Of a stretch of 64,000 nucleotides of DNA, positions 29,239-39,464 are shown piece after piece. Made by a program: the position numbers and the translations under genes. This DNA comes from Acinetobacter apis (GTDB lineage Bacteria > Pseudomonadota > Gammaproteobacteria > Pseudomonadales > Moraxellaceae): NCBI RefSeq assembly GCF_900197575.1, contig NZ_FZLN01000005.1, positions 1 to 64,000 of the forward strand. The letters are read 5' to 3'. Below the pieces are notes generated by a model, which saw only the letters and a program-made list of their open reading frames with translations, made no database searches and had not been told where the DNA came from. Numbering within the stretch: the first letter of the stretch is position 1; every line of letters begins with the position of its first letter.

Positions 29239-30963
29239 ATGCAAGACGTTAAACATATTTTATTTGTACCGCATAGTTCTGAACAGCCTGTCAATGCACT
29301 TCTACTTGCACGTAAATTGGCAAGTGTTGCTACATCACGTGGCTATGAAACGACGACTGTACAATCTATAGAACAGTTAGATACGATCACAGCAGTAGAC
29401 TATGTTGTGGTGGTTGGCCGACAGCCAAACTTAGTCGATGCGCTTAAAAATAAAAAAGTATCGATTGTCAGTTTAGACTTAATTCAAAATGATGCTGAAG
29501 ACATTCTTCAAAATGCATTGACCAATGCTACCACGCTAGATCAGTTGGTATCGAATGCACCTGTTTCAGGAGCGACCAAGTTTGTTGCAATTACTGCATG
29601 CCCTACAGGTGTAGCGCATACTTTTATGGCTGCTGAGGCATTACAACAAGGTGCAAAAAAACTCGGCTATGACATTCAAGTAGAAACGCAAGGTTCTGTC
29701 GGGGCAAAAAATATTTTATCTGATGCAGATATTGCAAATGCAGATATTGTGATTTTAGCCACAGATATTGAAGTCAATACTGACCGTTTTGCGGGTAAAC
29801 GTGTTTATCGCTGTGGAACAGGTTTTGCTTTAAAGCAAACCAATAAAGCATTTGAAAATGCGATTAAAGAAGCAACTGTACTTGAATCCAATCATGGACA
29901 AGCAACAGCGGCCGCTTCTCACGACAAAAAAGAAAAAATCAGTTTGTATAAGCATTTACTTACGGGTATTTCTTTTATGTTACCGATGGTGGTTGCAGGT
30001 GGTCTTATCCTTGCAATTTCACTGATTTTTGGTCTAAACCCAGTAGAAGGTACACTTGGCGGTAATTTAAGCGTGATTGGTAAAACAGCATTAACCTTAA
30101 TGGTGCCGATGCTGTCAGGCTATATTGCTTATTCTATTGCGGATCGTCCAGGTTTAGCACCAGGCTTAATTGGTGGCTTTTTGGCAGCGGGACCTTTGGG
30201 TGCTGGCTTCTTAGGCGGTATTGTTTCTGGTTATCTCGCAGGTTATGTTGCTTTATTCATTGCCAAAAAAGTTCCATTGCCGCAAAGTGTTGAATCACTT
30301 AAACCAATTTTGATTATCCCATTATTCGCAACGCTTATTACCAGTTTAATTATGTTCTACGTGGTGGGTAGCCCTGTGGCTTATCTGTTTGATGCCATGA
30401 AAAACTTCTTAAACAACATGGGTACAGCAAATGCGATTGCGATGGGTATGCTACTTGCGGGCATGATGTGTATTGATTTGGGTGGACCAATCAATAAAGC
30501 AGCTTATGCATTTACAGTAGGTTTGCTTACCACCAATACTTATATGCCAATGGCAGCAACCATGGCGGGCGGTATGGTCCCTCCTCTTGGTATGGCAATT
30601 GCGACTTTCTTGGCTAAAGCTAAATTTGATCAAGCTGAACGCGATGCAGGTAAAGCCTCTTTTGTATTGGGACTGTGCTTCATCTCTGAAGGTGCAATTT
30701 CATTTGCAGCGAAAGACCCAATGCGCGTCATTCCAAGCTGTATTTTAGGTGGTGTATTAACAGGTGCATTAGTTGCGTATTTCCACTGTGAATTACTGGC
30801 ACCGCATGGTGGCTTATTTGTATTGTTGATTCCAAATGCCATTAACCATGGCTTACTCTACCTCATTGCAATTTTCTCAGGCAGTATTTTGACTGGGGTA
30901 TCATATGCCTTTCTCAAGAAAAAACATACTGAACTGGTTGAAGCTGAACCTCAAAAAGCATAA
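29239..30963 (+). CDS. fruA: Fructose-specific PTS EIIBC component
   Basis: A 574-residue inner-membrane permease that imports fructose and phosphorylates it at C1. A GTG at 29230 is in frame, but AGGTGA precedes the ATG at 29239 by 5 bases, so I chose the latter. Residues 1-105 are a degenerate EIIB-like domain. Residues about 112-205 are the active EIIB with the phosphocysteine in ITACPTGVAHTFMAAEAL. The EIIC domain with about nine or ten membrane segments follows (KHLLTGISFMLPMVVAGG onward; substrate region GGPINKAAY). The operon ends in a strong terminator. Confidence 0.94.
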   Translation: MQDVKHILFVPHSSEQPVNALLLARKLASVATSRGYETTTVQSIEQLDTITAVDYVVVVGRQPNLVDALKNKKVSIVSLDLIQNDAEDILQNALTNATTLDQLVSNAPVSGATKFVAITACPTGVAHTFMAAEALQQGAKKLGYDIQVETQGSVGAKNILSDADIANADIVILATDIEVNTDRFAGKRVYRCGTGFALKQTNKAFENAIKEATVLESNHGQATAAASHDKKEKISLYKHLLTGISFMLPMVVAGGLILAISLIFGLNPVEGTLGGNLSVIGKTALTLMVPMLSGYIAYSIADRPGLAPGLIGGFLAAGPLGAGFLGGIVSGYLAGYVALFIAKKVPLPQSVESLKPILIIPLFATLITSLIMFYVVGSPVAYLFDAMKNFLNNMGTANAIAMGMLLAGMMCIDLGGPINKAAYAFTVGLLTTNTYMPMAATMAGGMVPPLGMAIATFLAKAKFDQAERDAGKASFVLGLCFISEGAISFAAKDPMRVIPSCILGGVLTGALVAYFHCELLAPHGGLFVLLIPNAINHGLLYLIAIFSGSILTGVSYAFLKKKHTELVEAEPQKA

Positions 30964-30975
30964 GTTTTTTTAAAC

Positions 30976-31007
30976 AAAAAAGCCAAGTCAGTGACTTGGC
31001 TTTTTTG
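30976..31007 (+). terminator. Terminator of fruBKA
   Basis: GCCAAGTC and GACTTGGC form an 8-bp stem with a 3-base loop, preceded by A6 and followed by T6. It lies 12 bases after the fruA stop. Confidence 0.92.
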
Positions 31008-31196
31008 TTTTTTAAATACGCAGCTCATTTACAATATGAAATGGTTTTTATAAATGATTCACGTTTACAATATCAAGCTCACGATACGCTCAATAGCCAT
31101 GTCTTTGATAGACATAAAATTTGGAACATCAATACATTAAATTACACATGTAATATTAGATCTAAGGATAGATCTTGTTTTGCTTAGGACAGCTTT

Positions 31197-32873
31197 ATGA
31201 AAAAATTTGGCAAGTATTTACTTATCTTCCTACTTACCATCGTAATGGTCTTGGCTACATTTTTATACCGACCTGTTGCATCACCCACACTCACACCGAC
31301 AAATGAACCTCAAACTGTCGATGTGGTTTTAATCGGTGGTGGAATCATGAGTGCAACACTTGGCACTTATTTAAATGAGTTACAGCCTGATTGGCATATC
31401 AATATGTATGAACGCTTAGACCAAGTGGCTCAAGAAAGCTCAAATGGCTTTAATAATGCTGGAACAGGTCACTCAGGCTTTATGGAAATGAATTATACCG
31501 AAGAAAAAGACGGTAAAATGGACATTTCAAAAGCAGTGAATGTTGCCAATCAATTTGAAATTTCTAAGCAATTTTGGGCATATCAAGTCAGTAATCATGT
31601 GTTAGATAAGCCAAACACTTTTATTAACCCTGTTGCGCATGAAGCATTTGTTTGGGGTGATAATGTTGATTTCTTGGAAAAACGCTATGCTGCGATGATT
31701 ACCCATCCAATGTTTAAAGGCATGAAGTTTTCGAAAGATCCGAATGTCATCAAAACATGGGCACCCCTGGTCATGCAAGGGCGTGACCCTCAGCAAAAAG
31801 TTGCAGCCACCAAAATGGATATTGGCTCAGATGTCAATTATGGTGCAATTACCAAGCAATTGGTTGCTCACTTACAACATACTGAAAACTTTAAGTTAAA
31901 TACATCGACCGAAGTCACTGATATTAGCCAAAATGCTGATAAAACATGGACTATTCAAGCCAAAAACTTAAAAACAGGTGCCAAAACTTTAGTAAAAGCA
32001 CGCTTTGTCTTCATTGGTACAGGTGGTGCAGCAATTAAAATGCTACAAAAAACGGGCTTACCTGAAGCCAATAAATATGCAGGCTTTCCTGTGGGTGGAG
32101 AATTTCTTATGACAGATGATCCTGCCATTACAGCTCAACACACCGTAAAAGTGTATGGCCGTGCTGAATTGGGTGCTCCACCCATGTCAGTTCCGCATAT
32201 TGATACCCGATATATTGATGGTAAAAAATATGTACTCTTTGGACCCTTTGCCACATATTCAAATAAATTCTTAAAACATGGCTCGCAGTTCGATTTACTG
32301 ACATCAACCACTCACAATAACATTCTGCCAATGACATTAATTGGCTTAGAAAACTTAGATTTGGTGCGTTATTTAATCAGTCAAGTTTTGATGTCTGATG
32401 CAGACCGTTTTAATGAATTAAAGAAATATTATCCAAATGCTAAGGCTGAAGATTGGCACCTTAGCCAAGGCGGTCAGCGCGTGCAAATTATTAAAAAAGA
32501 AAAAGATATGCCTGCAAAATTGCAGTTTGGTACAGAAATTTTTGTATCTCCTGACAAATCTGTTACGGCTTTACTTGGTGCATCACCTGGTGCATCAACC
32601 TCACCATACATCATGCTCAGCTTGCTTGAAAAGGCATTTCCTGAAAAAGTCCAAGACAATTGGCGTCCAAAACTGCATGAAATTATACGATCTTATCAAC
32701 AAGATTTACGCCAAGACGCTGTGTTACTTGATCAAACCCGTCACTATACCAGCCAAATTTTGGGTCTGAATTATGAAACACCACATGATTTATTTACGCC
32801 AACACCCCCTGTAAAAGTGGATCAGAATACTGAAACATCTCATGGTACATGGCAAAAATACGGTGCATTATAA
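31197..32873 (+). CDS. mqo: Malate:quinone oxidoreductase
   Basis: A 558-residue FAD enzyme that oxidises malate to oxaloacetate and passes electrons to the quinone pool. An N-terminal hydrophobic segment (residues 7-25) anchors it to the inner membrane, longer than in E. coli Mqo. The FAD-binding motif [15 protein letters not shown] starts near residue 43, followed by [20 protein letters not shown] near 82. Later motifs are [29 protein letters not shown] and [15 protein letters not shown] near the C-terminus. It is monocistronic. The 190-base spacer before it holds no gene I can support. Confidence 0.95.
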   Translation: MKKFGKYLLIFLLTIVMVLATFLYRPVASPTLTPTNEPQTVDVVLIGGGIMSATLGTYLNELQPDWHINMYERLDQVAQESSNGFNNAGTGHSGFMEMNYTEEKDGKMDISKAVNVANQFEISKQFWAYQVSNHVLDKPNTFINPVAHEAFVWGDNVDFLEKRYAAMITHPMFKGMKFSKDPNVIKTWAPLVMQGRDPQQKVAATKMDIGSDVNYGAITKQLVAHLQHTENFKLNTSTEVTDISQNADKTWTIQAKNLKTGAKTLVKARFVFIGTGGAAIKMLQKTGLPEANKYAGFPVGGEFLMTDDPAITAQHTVKVYGRAELGAPPMSVPHIDTRYIDGKKYVLFGPFATYSNKFLKHGSQFDLLTSTTHNNILPMTLIGLENLDLVRYLISQVLMSDADRFNELKKYYPNAKAEDWHLSQGGQRVQIIKKEKDMPAKLQFGTEIFVSPDKSVTALLGASPGASTSPYIMLSLLEKAFPEKVQDNWRPKLHEIIRSYQQDLRQDAVLLDQTRHYTSQILGLNYETPHDLFTPTPPVKVDQNTETSHGTWQKYGAL

Positions 32874-33000
32874 ACAGAGGGCTGCTTTATACTGATGTTC
32901 TATTTCTTTTTTTCTGAATATGATTATCAAAAACTTCATTAACTAGAAAAAAGAGTTTTTAGTATACTCAGCCCATGATGGTTATATAGATCGAATAGAA

Positions 33001-33885
33001 ATGGAAATTTTAGATGGTGGTGTGGGTCGTGAATTAGCCCGCCGTGGTGCACCCTTTCGCCAACCTGAATGGTCAGCGTTGGCGTTATGGGAAGCTCCAC
33101 AAGAAGTGAAAGCCGTGCATATCGACTTTATTCATGCAGGTGCAGATATTATTACCACCAATAACTATGCTGTGGTTCCGTTTCATATTGGTGAAGAGCG
33201 CTTTGCACTAGAAAGTAAAACATTGGTTCAAATCGCATTAGAGCAAGCTCAAGCAGCAGTGGCTGAAACAGCAACACAAACTCGTATTGCAGGCTGTATT
33301 CCGCCATTATTTGGCTCATATCGTGCCGATTTATTCCAAGCAGATCATGTTGAAGCCTTGATAACGCCAATTGTTCAAACGTTGTCGACAGGTGTCGATT
33401 TTTGGCTCGCAGAAACGCAGTCTTGCTTAAAAGAAGTTGAATTGGTGCATCAATTTATTCCAAAAGATGGGCGTGAGTATTGGGTATCTTTTACCTTACA
33501 AGATGAAATCCAATTAGAAGAAGCCACCTTACGTTCAGGCGAAAACCTCACACAAGCTGCTGCACTTTTACAAAAAATTGGTGCCAATGCTGTTCTTTTC
33601 AATTGCTGTCAGCCTGAAGTCATTTTAAAAGCCATTGTACAAATCAGAGCCTTGTTACCAGACATCAAAATTGGTGCTTATGCCAATGCCTTTCCTCCGC
33701 AAAATGAAAGTGCAACAGCCAATGATGGATTAGATGAAGTCCGTGCAGATTTGAGCCCAGATGTATATTTAAGCTTTGCTAAACAATGGCAAGAAGCAGG
33801 CGCAAGTATTATTGGGGGTTGCTGTGGCATCTCTCCACAACATATTGCCAAATTAAGTACCACGTTAAAAGCAGAGTCATTGTAA
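33001..33885 (+). CDS. mmuM: Homocysteine S-methyltransferase family protein
   Basis: A 294-residue zinc-dependent methyltransferase of the BHMT/MmuM family, which transfers a methyl group from S-methylmethionine or a related donor to homocysteine, giving methionine. The start motif ILDGGVGRELARRG is typical. Zinc cysteines are in NCCQP near residue 201 and in the terminal GGCCGISPQHI. Its stop overlaps the next start as TAATG, so methyltransferase and permease are translationally coupled. The methyl donor cannot be fixed from sequence; S-methylmethionine is the best guess from E. coli mmuPM. Confidence 0.85.
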   Translation: MEILDGGVGRELARRGAPFRQPEWSALALWEAPQEVKAVHIDFIHAGADIITTNNYAVVPFHIGEERFALESKTLVQIALEQAQAAVAETATQTRIAGCIPPLFGSYRADLFQADHVEALITPIVQTLSTGVDFWLAETQSCLKEVELVHQFIPKDGREYWVSFTLQDEIQLEEATLRSGENLTQAAALLQKIGANAVLFNCCQPEVILKAIVQIRALLPDIKIGAYANAFPPQNESATANDGLDEVRADLSPDVYLSFAKQWQEAGASIIGGCCGISPQHIAKLSTTLKAESL

Positions 33886-35210
33886 TGTCGACAAATAAAA
33901 TTGGTGTTGTGGCATTAACTGCTTTGGTGTTTAGTTCAATGGTGGGCTCTGGTGTATTTAGCCTGCCACAAAATATGGCTGCTGTATCCAATGGAACGGC
34001 TTTATTAATTGCATGGGGCATTACAGGGATTGGTATTTTATTCTTGGCCTTTTCACTGCTGTATTTATCACGTCAATATCCTGAGCTTGATGGCGGTATT
34101 TACAACTATGCCCGTGCAGGATTTGGAGAGTTAATTGGCTTTTGTTCAGCATGGGGATATTGGCTCTGTACTACGGTTGGTATTGTCGGTTATGTTGTCA
34201 TTGCCTTCTCTGCTTTAGGCATGTTTGTAGACACCAAAGAACATATCATCTTTGGCGAAGGCAACACCTTATATGCAGTGATTGGATCATCTATTTTTGT
34301 TTGGCTGGTCCATGGCTTAGTTAGCCGCGGTATTAAAGAAGCAGCGATTGTGAATTTGTTGGCAACGATTGCTAAAATTGTCCCAATGGTCATTTTTATT
34401 ATCTTTAGTTTTATTGCATTTAAACTTGATGTATTTCAGCTTAATTTGTTTGATTTGTCCTTAAAGACGCCTGTTTGGCAACAAGTCAAAGATTTGATGC
34501 TCATTACGTTATGGGTGTTCACAGGCATTGAAGGCGCTGTGGTCATGTCGTCACGTGCCAAACACCGTAATGATATTGGTAAAGCCACTGTACTTGGTGT
34601 GTTAGTTGCGCTGATTTTTTATGTAATGGTCACAGTACTGTCTTATGGGATTGTCAGCCGTGCAGAAATTGCAGGTATGCAAAACCCTTCAATGGCAACT
34701 ATTCTGACCCATCTGATTGGCTTACCTGGCACCATTGTTATTACCATTGGTTTAATTATTTCTGTAGCTTCATCTTATTTAAGTTGGACTTTATTCGCAA
34801 CGGAAATTCCTTATTTAGCAGCTAAAAATGGTGCATTTCCTGCAAAATTTTTAAAAACCAATGCCAACAATGTGCCGATTGCTTCGCTTTGGCTCACTTC
34901 TGTTGTCGTACAGATTTCTTTAATTGCAGTTTGCTTTTTCAATAAAAACTATACGCAATTGTTGCTGATTTCATCTGTAATGATTTTATTGCCTTACTTT
35001 TTAGTCTCTGCATTTTATTTGAAAGAATCAGCACAAAAACGGCATGCTAAACATATTTTTATTGCGGCTGTTGCTACAATTTATGCACTTTGGCTCATTT
35101 ATGCCGCTGGTGTGTCATTACTTCTACTCTCAGGTACGCTGTATACTTTGGGCTTAATCATTTTCTTCTACAGTTATTGGACTCACAAGCGTCAGTCAGC
35201 AAAGCAATAA
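33885..35210 (+). CDS. APC-superfamily amino-acid permease/antiporter
   Basis: A 441-residue inner-membrane protein of the basic amino acid/polyamine antiporter (APA) type with about twelve helices. The start at MSTNKIGVVALTALV overlaps the methyltransferase stop; a longer upstream frame is rejected. Family marks are SSMVGSGVFSLPQNMAA near residue 16 (substrate-binding unwound helix 1), YPELDGGIYNYARAGFGEL near 66 and TLWVFTGIEGAVVMSSRAK near 205. The nearest known types are ArcD/AdiC-like arginine or lysine antiporters. Because it is coupled to the homocysteine methyltransferase gene it may instead import S-methylmethionine or methionine, as MmuP does; this is inference. Confidence 0.82.
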   Translation: MSTNKIGVVALTALVFSSMVGSGVFSLPQNMAAVSNGTALLIAWGITGIGILFLAFSLLYLSRQYPELDGGIYNYARAGFGELIGFCSAWGYWLCTTVGIVGYVVIAFSALGMFVDTKEHIIFGEGNTLYAVIGSSIFVWLVHGLVSRGIKEAAIVNLLATIAKIVPMVIFIIFSFIAFKLDVFQLNLFDLSLKTPVWQQVKDLMLITLWVFTGIEGAVVMSSRAKHRNDIGKATVLGVLVALIFYVMVTVLSYGIVSRAEIAGMQNPSMATILTHLIGLPGTIVITIGLIISVASSYLSWTLFATEIPYLAAKNGAFPAKFLKTNANNVPIASLWLTSVVVQISLIAVCFFNKNYTQLLLISSVMILLPYFLVSAFYLKESAQKRHAKHIFIAAVATIYALWLIYAAGVSLLLLSGTLYTLGLIIFFYSYWTHKRQSAKQ

Positions 35211-35214
35211 GCAC

Positions 35215-35247
35215 AAAAAAACGGTTCTTTGAAAGAACCGTTTTTTT
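35215..35247. terminator. Bidirectional intrinsic terminator
   Basis: AAAAAAACGGTTCTTT pairs with GAAAGAACCGTTTTTTT, an almost closed stem. It separates the rightward permease gene from the leftward gltP, each ending within 16 bases of it. Confidence 0.93.
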
Positions 35248-35262
35248 ATTACAGACGCTATA

Positions 35263-36549
35263 TTATTTTAACGTCAATTCATATTCTTTGGCTTTTTCAA
35301 CATCGAACTGCTTTTCCCACTTACTGATTACAAGTACAGCAAGCGCGTTACCAATAACATTTAACGCTGTACGTGCCATATCTAAAATACGGTCAACACC
35401 TGCAATAAATGCCAAGCCTTCTAATGGAATACCGACTGAACCAAGCGTTGCCAATAACACCACAAAAGAGACTCCAGGCACACCTGCAATTCCTTTTGAT
35501 GTCACCATCAACGTCAATACTAGAACAATCTCTTGCGTTAATGACAAGTCAATACCATATAACTGCGCAATAAAAATAGCTGCAATACTTTGGTAAAGTG
35601 TTGAACCATCTAAGTTAAATGAATAACCTGTTGGTACAACAAAACTTGAAATCGCTTTTGGCGCACCATATGCTTCCATTTTTTGCATAATACGCGGTAA
35701 AACTGTTTCAGAACTAGCGGTTGAGAACGCTAAAATCAATTCATCTTTTAAAATCTTAATAATCGTGAAGATATTTAAATTACAGAATTTAGCCACTAAT
35801 CCTAGAATACCTAGACCAAAAATCAAGATTGCAGCATAAACCAATGCAACAAGTTTTGCTAAAGGAATCAGTGAAGAGAAACCAAAGCTTGCAACCGTAA
35901 CACCGATTAAAGCAAATACACCAACTGGCGCATACATCATCACAATGTGTGTCACTTTAAACATTGCTTCAGACACAGACTTCATAATATCTAATAAAGG
36001 CTGCTTTGTATCAACGGGCAGTGAAGATAAGCCTACACCAAAAATGACCGAGAAAAAGATAATTGGTAACATTTGCGCATTGGCCATTGCGCTAAAAATA
36101 TTAGACGGAATCAGTGACAATAAGGTTTGTACAAAACTGTGCGAACCTGACTGAACCTGCTCGGTTGTATGTTGATACTGAGAAATATCAACTTTATGGA
36201 GCAATGACATGTCCACACCAATACCTGGTTGGAATGTGTTTGCAAGGAAGATACCTAAAATGATCGCAACCGTGGTGATCACTTCAAAATAAATAATTGT
36301 TTTTAAGCCAAGAGTCCCTAATTTTTTAGAATCTCCTACACCAGCTATCCCTAAAATCAGTGTAGATATAACAATTGGTACCACAATCATTTTAATCAGA
36401 CTAATGAATATCTGACCTGCAGGTTTTAAAAAGTTAGTAACAACATGATCTCTCAGTTCTGTTTGATCATGTAAAATTGCCCCAACAATTACCCCAAGTA
36501 CCAGCGCAATTAGGATTTGCCAAGCAAGACTAATCTTCACTTTTTTCAT
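35263..36549 (-). CDS. gltP: Dicarboxylate/glutamate:cation symporter (DAACS family)
   Basis: A 428-residue inner-membrane symporter importing glutamate, aspartate or C4-dicarboxylates with H+ or Na+. It has eight helices and two re-entrant loops. Signatures are FISLIKMIVVPIVISTLILG near residue 47, the serine-rich loop ILAFSTASSETVLPRIM near 273, the substrate/cation motif PTGYSFNLDGSTLYQSIAAIF near 307 and GIAGVPGVSFVVLLATLG near 350. Substrate choice between GltP and DctA cannot be settled by eye. It occupies the side of pgm where A. baumannii has its lactate genes. Confidence 0.9.
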   Translation of the reverse strand: MKKVKISLAWQILIALVLGVIVGAILHDQTELRDHVVTNFLKPAGQIFISLIKMIVVPIVISTLILGIAGVGDSKKLGTLGLKTIIYFEVITTVAIILGIFLANTFQPGIGVDMSLLHKVDISQYQHTTEQVQSGSHSFVQTLLSLIPSNIFSAMANAQMLPIIFFSVIFGVGLSSLPVDTKQPLLDIMKSVSEAMFKVTHIVMMYAPVGVFALIGVTVASFGFSSLIPLAKLVALVYAAILIFGLGILGLVAKFCNLNIFTIIKILKDELILAFSTASSETVLPRIMQKMEAYGAPKAISSFVVPTGYSFNLDGSTLYQSIAAIFIAQLYGIDLSLTQEIVLVLTLMVTSKGIAGVPGVSFVVLLATLGSVGIPLEGLAFIAGVDRILDMARTALNVIGNALAVLVISKWEKQFDVEKAKEYELTLK

Positions 36550-37026
36550 AAATTTAGTACCCTGTTATAATCCTGTAAATTAGAATGCGAGTCTGCATTA
36601 CAGAACAGGAAATGGAAAATAAAGCACGAAAATTCAGAACCGAATTTTGGCGATGCTCCGTTCAAAACGCGACTAATGTACTAATGAGGTTATGATGCGT
36701 CAATAAAAAATTATGAATTATCTTACCTTTAAAAAATTATATTTTAATTTTTTTATAATAAACAACAATTTAGGTAAAACAAAAAGCATTAACTAAATAT
36801 CAGACAAAATAATACCCTTTCCATCATACCTTGGGTAAAACTTGCATTTCAAGCTTTGATCATACTTTAACTACAATCGCTTTCAATCCTGTTTCATTGT
36901 TAGTTTTTCACCAAAATTTAAAATATAGCAGAAGAAAATTTTAATGTTTTTTATTCACTACTTACAATTATTCAAATGCTCGCTATAATCAAATTTCGTT
37001 AGCCAATAGTATAAATATAGAAATCT
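36550..37026. other. Divergent promoter region gltP / pgm
   Basis: 477 bases without a supported gene. They must carry the start signals of leftward gltP and rightward pgm. A 7-bp inverted repeat AAAATTC/GAATTTT occurs at 36629-36648. A 27-codon frame from 36612 has its AGGA too close to the ATG to be convincing. The right half is very AT-rich. I see no riboswitch, repeat or remnant gene. Confidence 0.5.
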
Positions 37027-38397
37027 ATGACAACACTAACTTGTTTTAAAGCCTATGATATTCGAGGCAAATTAGAAACGGAATTAAACGAAGAAATTGC
37101 CTATAAAGTAGGTCGTGCTTACGGTCAAATTTACCAACCCAAAACCATTGTTGTTGGTTGCGATGTCCGATTAAGTAGTGAAAGTTTAAAAAAAGCTACA
37201 ATTGAAGGATTAAATGATGCAGGTGTCAATGTCCTTGATTTAGGCATGACAGGCACAGAAGAAGTGTACTTTGGTGCATTTCATTTAGATGTACAAGGTG
37301 GTATTGAAGTCACAGCAAGCCATAATCCAATGGATTATAATGGTATGAAATTGGTTCGAGAAAATGCACGTCCAATCAGTGCAGACACTGGCTTAAAAGA
37401 AATTCAAGCATTGGCAGAAAGCAATCAATTTGCTCCTGTAACCACCAAAGGGACAACAACGCCTTATAATATTTTGCCTGAATTTGTGACACATTTGCTG
37501 ACATACATTCAGCCTGAACGCATTCAACCTTTAAAATTGGTGGTGAATTCAGGTAATGGTGCAGCAGGTCATGTGATCGATGCCCTAGAAGCACAATTTA
37601 AGCAATTAAATGTGCCTGTTGAGTTTATTAAAGTTCATCATGAGGCTGATGGTAGCTTCCCTAATGGGATTCCTAACCCATTGCTTGTGGAAAACCGCGC
37701 TAGTACATCAGAAGCTGTACTTGAACATCAAGCCGACTTCGGGATTGCATGGGATGGCGACTTTGACCGCTGCTTCTTGTTTGATGAAAAAGGACAATTT
37801 ATTGAAGGCTATTATATTGTTGGATTGCTTGCCCAAGCATTTTTAATTCAACAACCTGGCGAAAAAATTGTTCATGATCCACGCTTAGTATGGAATACGT
37901 TAGATGTGGTTGAAAAATACCAAGGCACAACGGTTCAGTCTAAATCAGGACATGCATTTATCAAACAAATCATGCGTGAGCAAAATGCAGTTTATGGTGG
38001 CGAAATGAGCGCACACCATTACTTTAGAGATTTTGCTTATTGCGATAGCGGCATGATTCCTTGGCTGTTGGTTGCCGCATTACTGTCTGAGACCAAACAA
38101 TCTTTATCTTCATTGGTTGAAGATATGATTGCAAAATTTCCATGCAGTGGTGAAATCAACTTTAAAGTGGCAGATACACAAACGGTGATTCAGCGCATTT
38201 TTGATCATTATGCAGATCAAAAACCTGAAATTGATAAAACTGACGGCGTAAGTTTGGATTTTGGAGCATGGCGAGTCAATATTCGTGCATCAAATACAGA
38301 ACCATTATTACGTTTAAATATTGAGCTCCGTGCAGACCAAGCCACTCGATCGCTTGAGTCTTATGTGGATGAAGTTTCAAAATTAATCACAGCATAA
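37027..38397 (+). CDS. pgm: Phosphomannomutase/phosphoglucomutase
   Basis: A 456-residue alpha-D-phosphohexomutase of the AlgC/ManB type that interconverts glucose-6-P and glucose-1-P (and the mannose pair), feeding GalU. The active-site phosphoserine is in [13 protein letters not shown] near residue 97. The metal loop is DGDFDRC near 240, the sugar-specificity loop [10 protein letters not shown] near 323 and the phosphate-binding RASNTEP near 423. It forms the outer, convergent gene of the polysaccharide locus, with a terminator shared with galE, as in the A. baumannii capsule locus. It is often also called manB there. Confidence 0.94.
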   Translation: MTTLTCFKAYDIRGKLETELNEEIAYKVGRAYGQIYQPKTIVVGCDVRLSSESLKKATIEGLNDAGVNVLDLGMTGTEEVYFGAFHLDVQGGIEVTASHNPMDYNGMKLVRENARPISADTGLKEIQALAESNQFAPVTTKGTTTPYNILPEFVTHLLTYIQPERIQPLKLVVNSGNGAAGHVIDALEAQFKQLNVPVEFIKVHHEADGSFPNGIPNPLLVENRASTSEAVLEHQADFGIAWDGDFDRCFLFDEKGQFIEGYYIVGLLAQAFLIQQPGEKIVHDPRLVWNTLDVVEKYQGTTVQSKSGHAFIKQIMREQNAVYGGEMSAHHYFRDFAYCDSGMIPWLLVAALLSETKQSLSSLVEDMIAKFPCSGEINFKVADTQTVIQRIFDHYADQKPEIDKTDGVSLDFGAWRVNIRASNTEPLLRLNIELRADQATRSLESYVDEVSKLITA

Positions 38398-38411
38398 GCA
38401 GCTTATCTCAT

Positions 38412-38443
38412 AAAAAAACTCAGCCCTTGGGCTGAGTTTTTTT
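38412..38443. terminator. Bidirectional terminator between pgm and galE
   Basis: AAAAAAACTCAGCCC and GGGCTGAGTTTTTTT form a long stem with a tiny loop. It serves rightward pgm and the leftward polysaccharide operon, overlapping the galE stop codon by two bases. Confidence 0.92.
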
Positions 38444-39464
38444 ATTTACTTCGGTAACCTTGAGGGTTATTTTTTTGCCAATGCCAACTGTGTTTCAGCA
38501 TATCGTCTAATTCATACTGAGGCTGCCACTTCAACTCATTCACTGCACGGGTATGATCTGAAAAACAAGTGGCCACATCCCCTGCTCGGCGTGCAACAAA
38601 TTCAAATGGAATAACCACTGAATTGACTTTTTCAAATGCATTTTTAATTTCGAGCACTGAATAGCCACGACCTGTACCAATGTTCCAAGCACGACAGCCT
38701 GTATGCTGAGCACGGTTATTTAATGCACATACATGCGCATTTGCTAAATCCATGACATGAATATAATCACGAACCCCTGTCCCATCAACAGTGTCATAAT
38801 CCTGCCCAAAAATAGCCAATTTTTCACGTGTTCCTACAGCAACTTGGGTCACATAAGGCATTAAATTGTTGGGAATACCTTGTGGATCTTCCCCAATTTG
38901 ACCGCTTGGATGTGCGCCAACAGGGTTAAAATAACGTAATAATGCAATAGACCATTGTGAATCAGAGACTGCTAAACGCTGTAACATCTGCTCAACCACC
39001 AATTTGGTATAACCATAATTGTTATTAGGCGTACCTGTTGGCATACTTTCTTGAAGTGGTGATGCATGATCATCACCATATACTGTTGCTGATGAACTAA
39101 ACACCAACTGAAACACCTGTGCTTTTTGCATGGCATTGAATAAACTCACACTGCCTGCAACATTATGCTCAAAGTACGACAGCGGAAATTTTTGGCTTTC
39201 GCCCACTGCCTTTAAGCCTGCAAAGTGAATCACAGCATCAATATGATGTTGCTGCAAAATGTCATACATCTGATCTTCATCACGAATATCTGCTTCAATA
39301 AAAACCAAGCTATGCTCTGTTAAAGCTTCTACACGCTGTAAAGAAACAATAGAACTATTAGATAAATTATCGACCACCACCACTTGGTGACCTGCTTCTA
39401 ATAAAACTAAACATGTATGTGAACCGATAAAACCTGCGCCACCGGTCACAAGTACATTAGACAT
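38442..39464 (-). CDS. galE: UDP-glucose 4-epimerase
   Basis: A 340-residue short-chain dehydrogenase that interconverts UDP-glucose and UDP-galactose. The NAD-binding [12 protein letters not shown] starts at residue 7. The catalytic Ser/Tyr/Lys triad lies in [10 protein letters not shown] near 122 and [12 protein letters not shown] near 147. [18 protein letters not shown] near 177 is the classical GalE segment. It is the last gene of the long leftward operon and overlaps pgi by 8 bases. It supplies UDP-Gal, or UDP-GalNAc if the pocket allows, to the glycosyltransferases of this locus. Confidence 0.95.
   Translation of the reverse strand: MSNVLVTGGAGFIGSHTCLVLLEAGHQVVVVDNLSNSSIVSLQRVEALTEHSLVFIEADIRDEDQMYDILQQHHIDAVIHFAGLKAVGESQKFPLSYFEHNVAGSVSLFNAMQKAQVFQLVFSSSATVYGDDHASPLQESMPTGTPNNNYGYTKLVVEQMLQRLAVSDSQWSIALLRYFNPVGAHPSGQIGEDPQGIPNNLMPYVTQVAVGTREKLAIFGQDYDTVDGTGVRDYIHVMDLANAHVCALNNRAQHTGCRAWNIGTGRGYSVLEIKNAFEKVNSVVIPFEFVARRAGDVATCFSDHTRAVNELKWQPQYELDDMLKHSWHWQKNNPQGYRSK

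Noticed and set aside
30996..31187. 63-codon ORF after fruA
   Set aside because: It begins inside the terminator stem and has no coding character.
33786..33884. Longer start for the permease inside mmuM
   Set aside because: It adds 33 non-membrane residues overlapping mmuM; the ATG in TAATG gives the normal family N-terminus.
36612..36695. 27-codon ORF upstream of pgm
   Set aside because: The AGGA is directly against the ATG, and there is no other evidence for translation.
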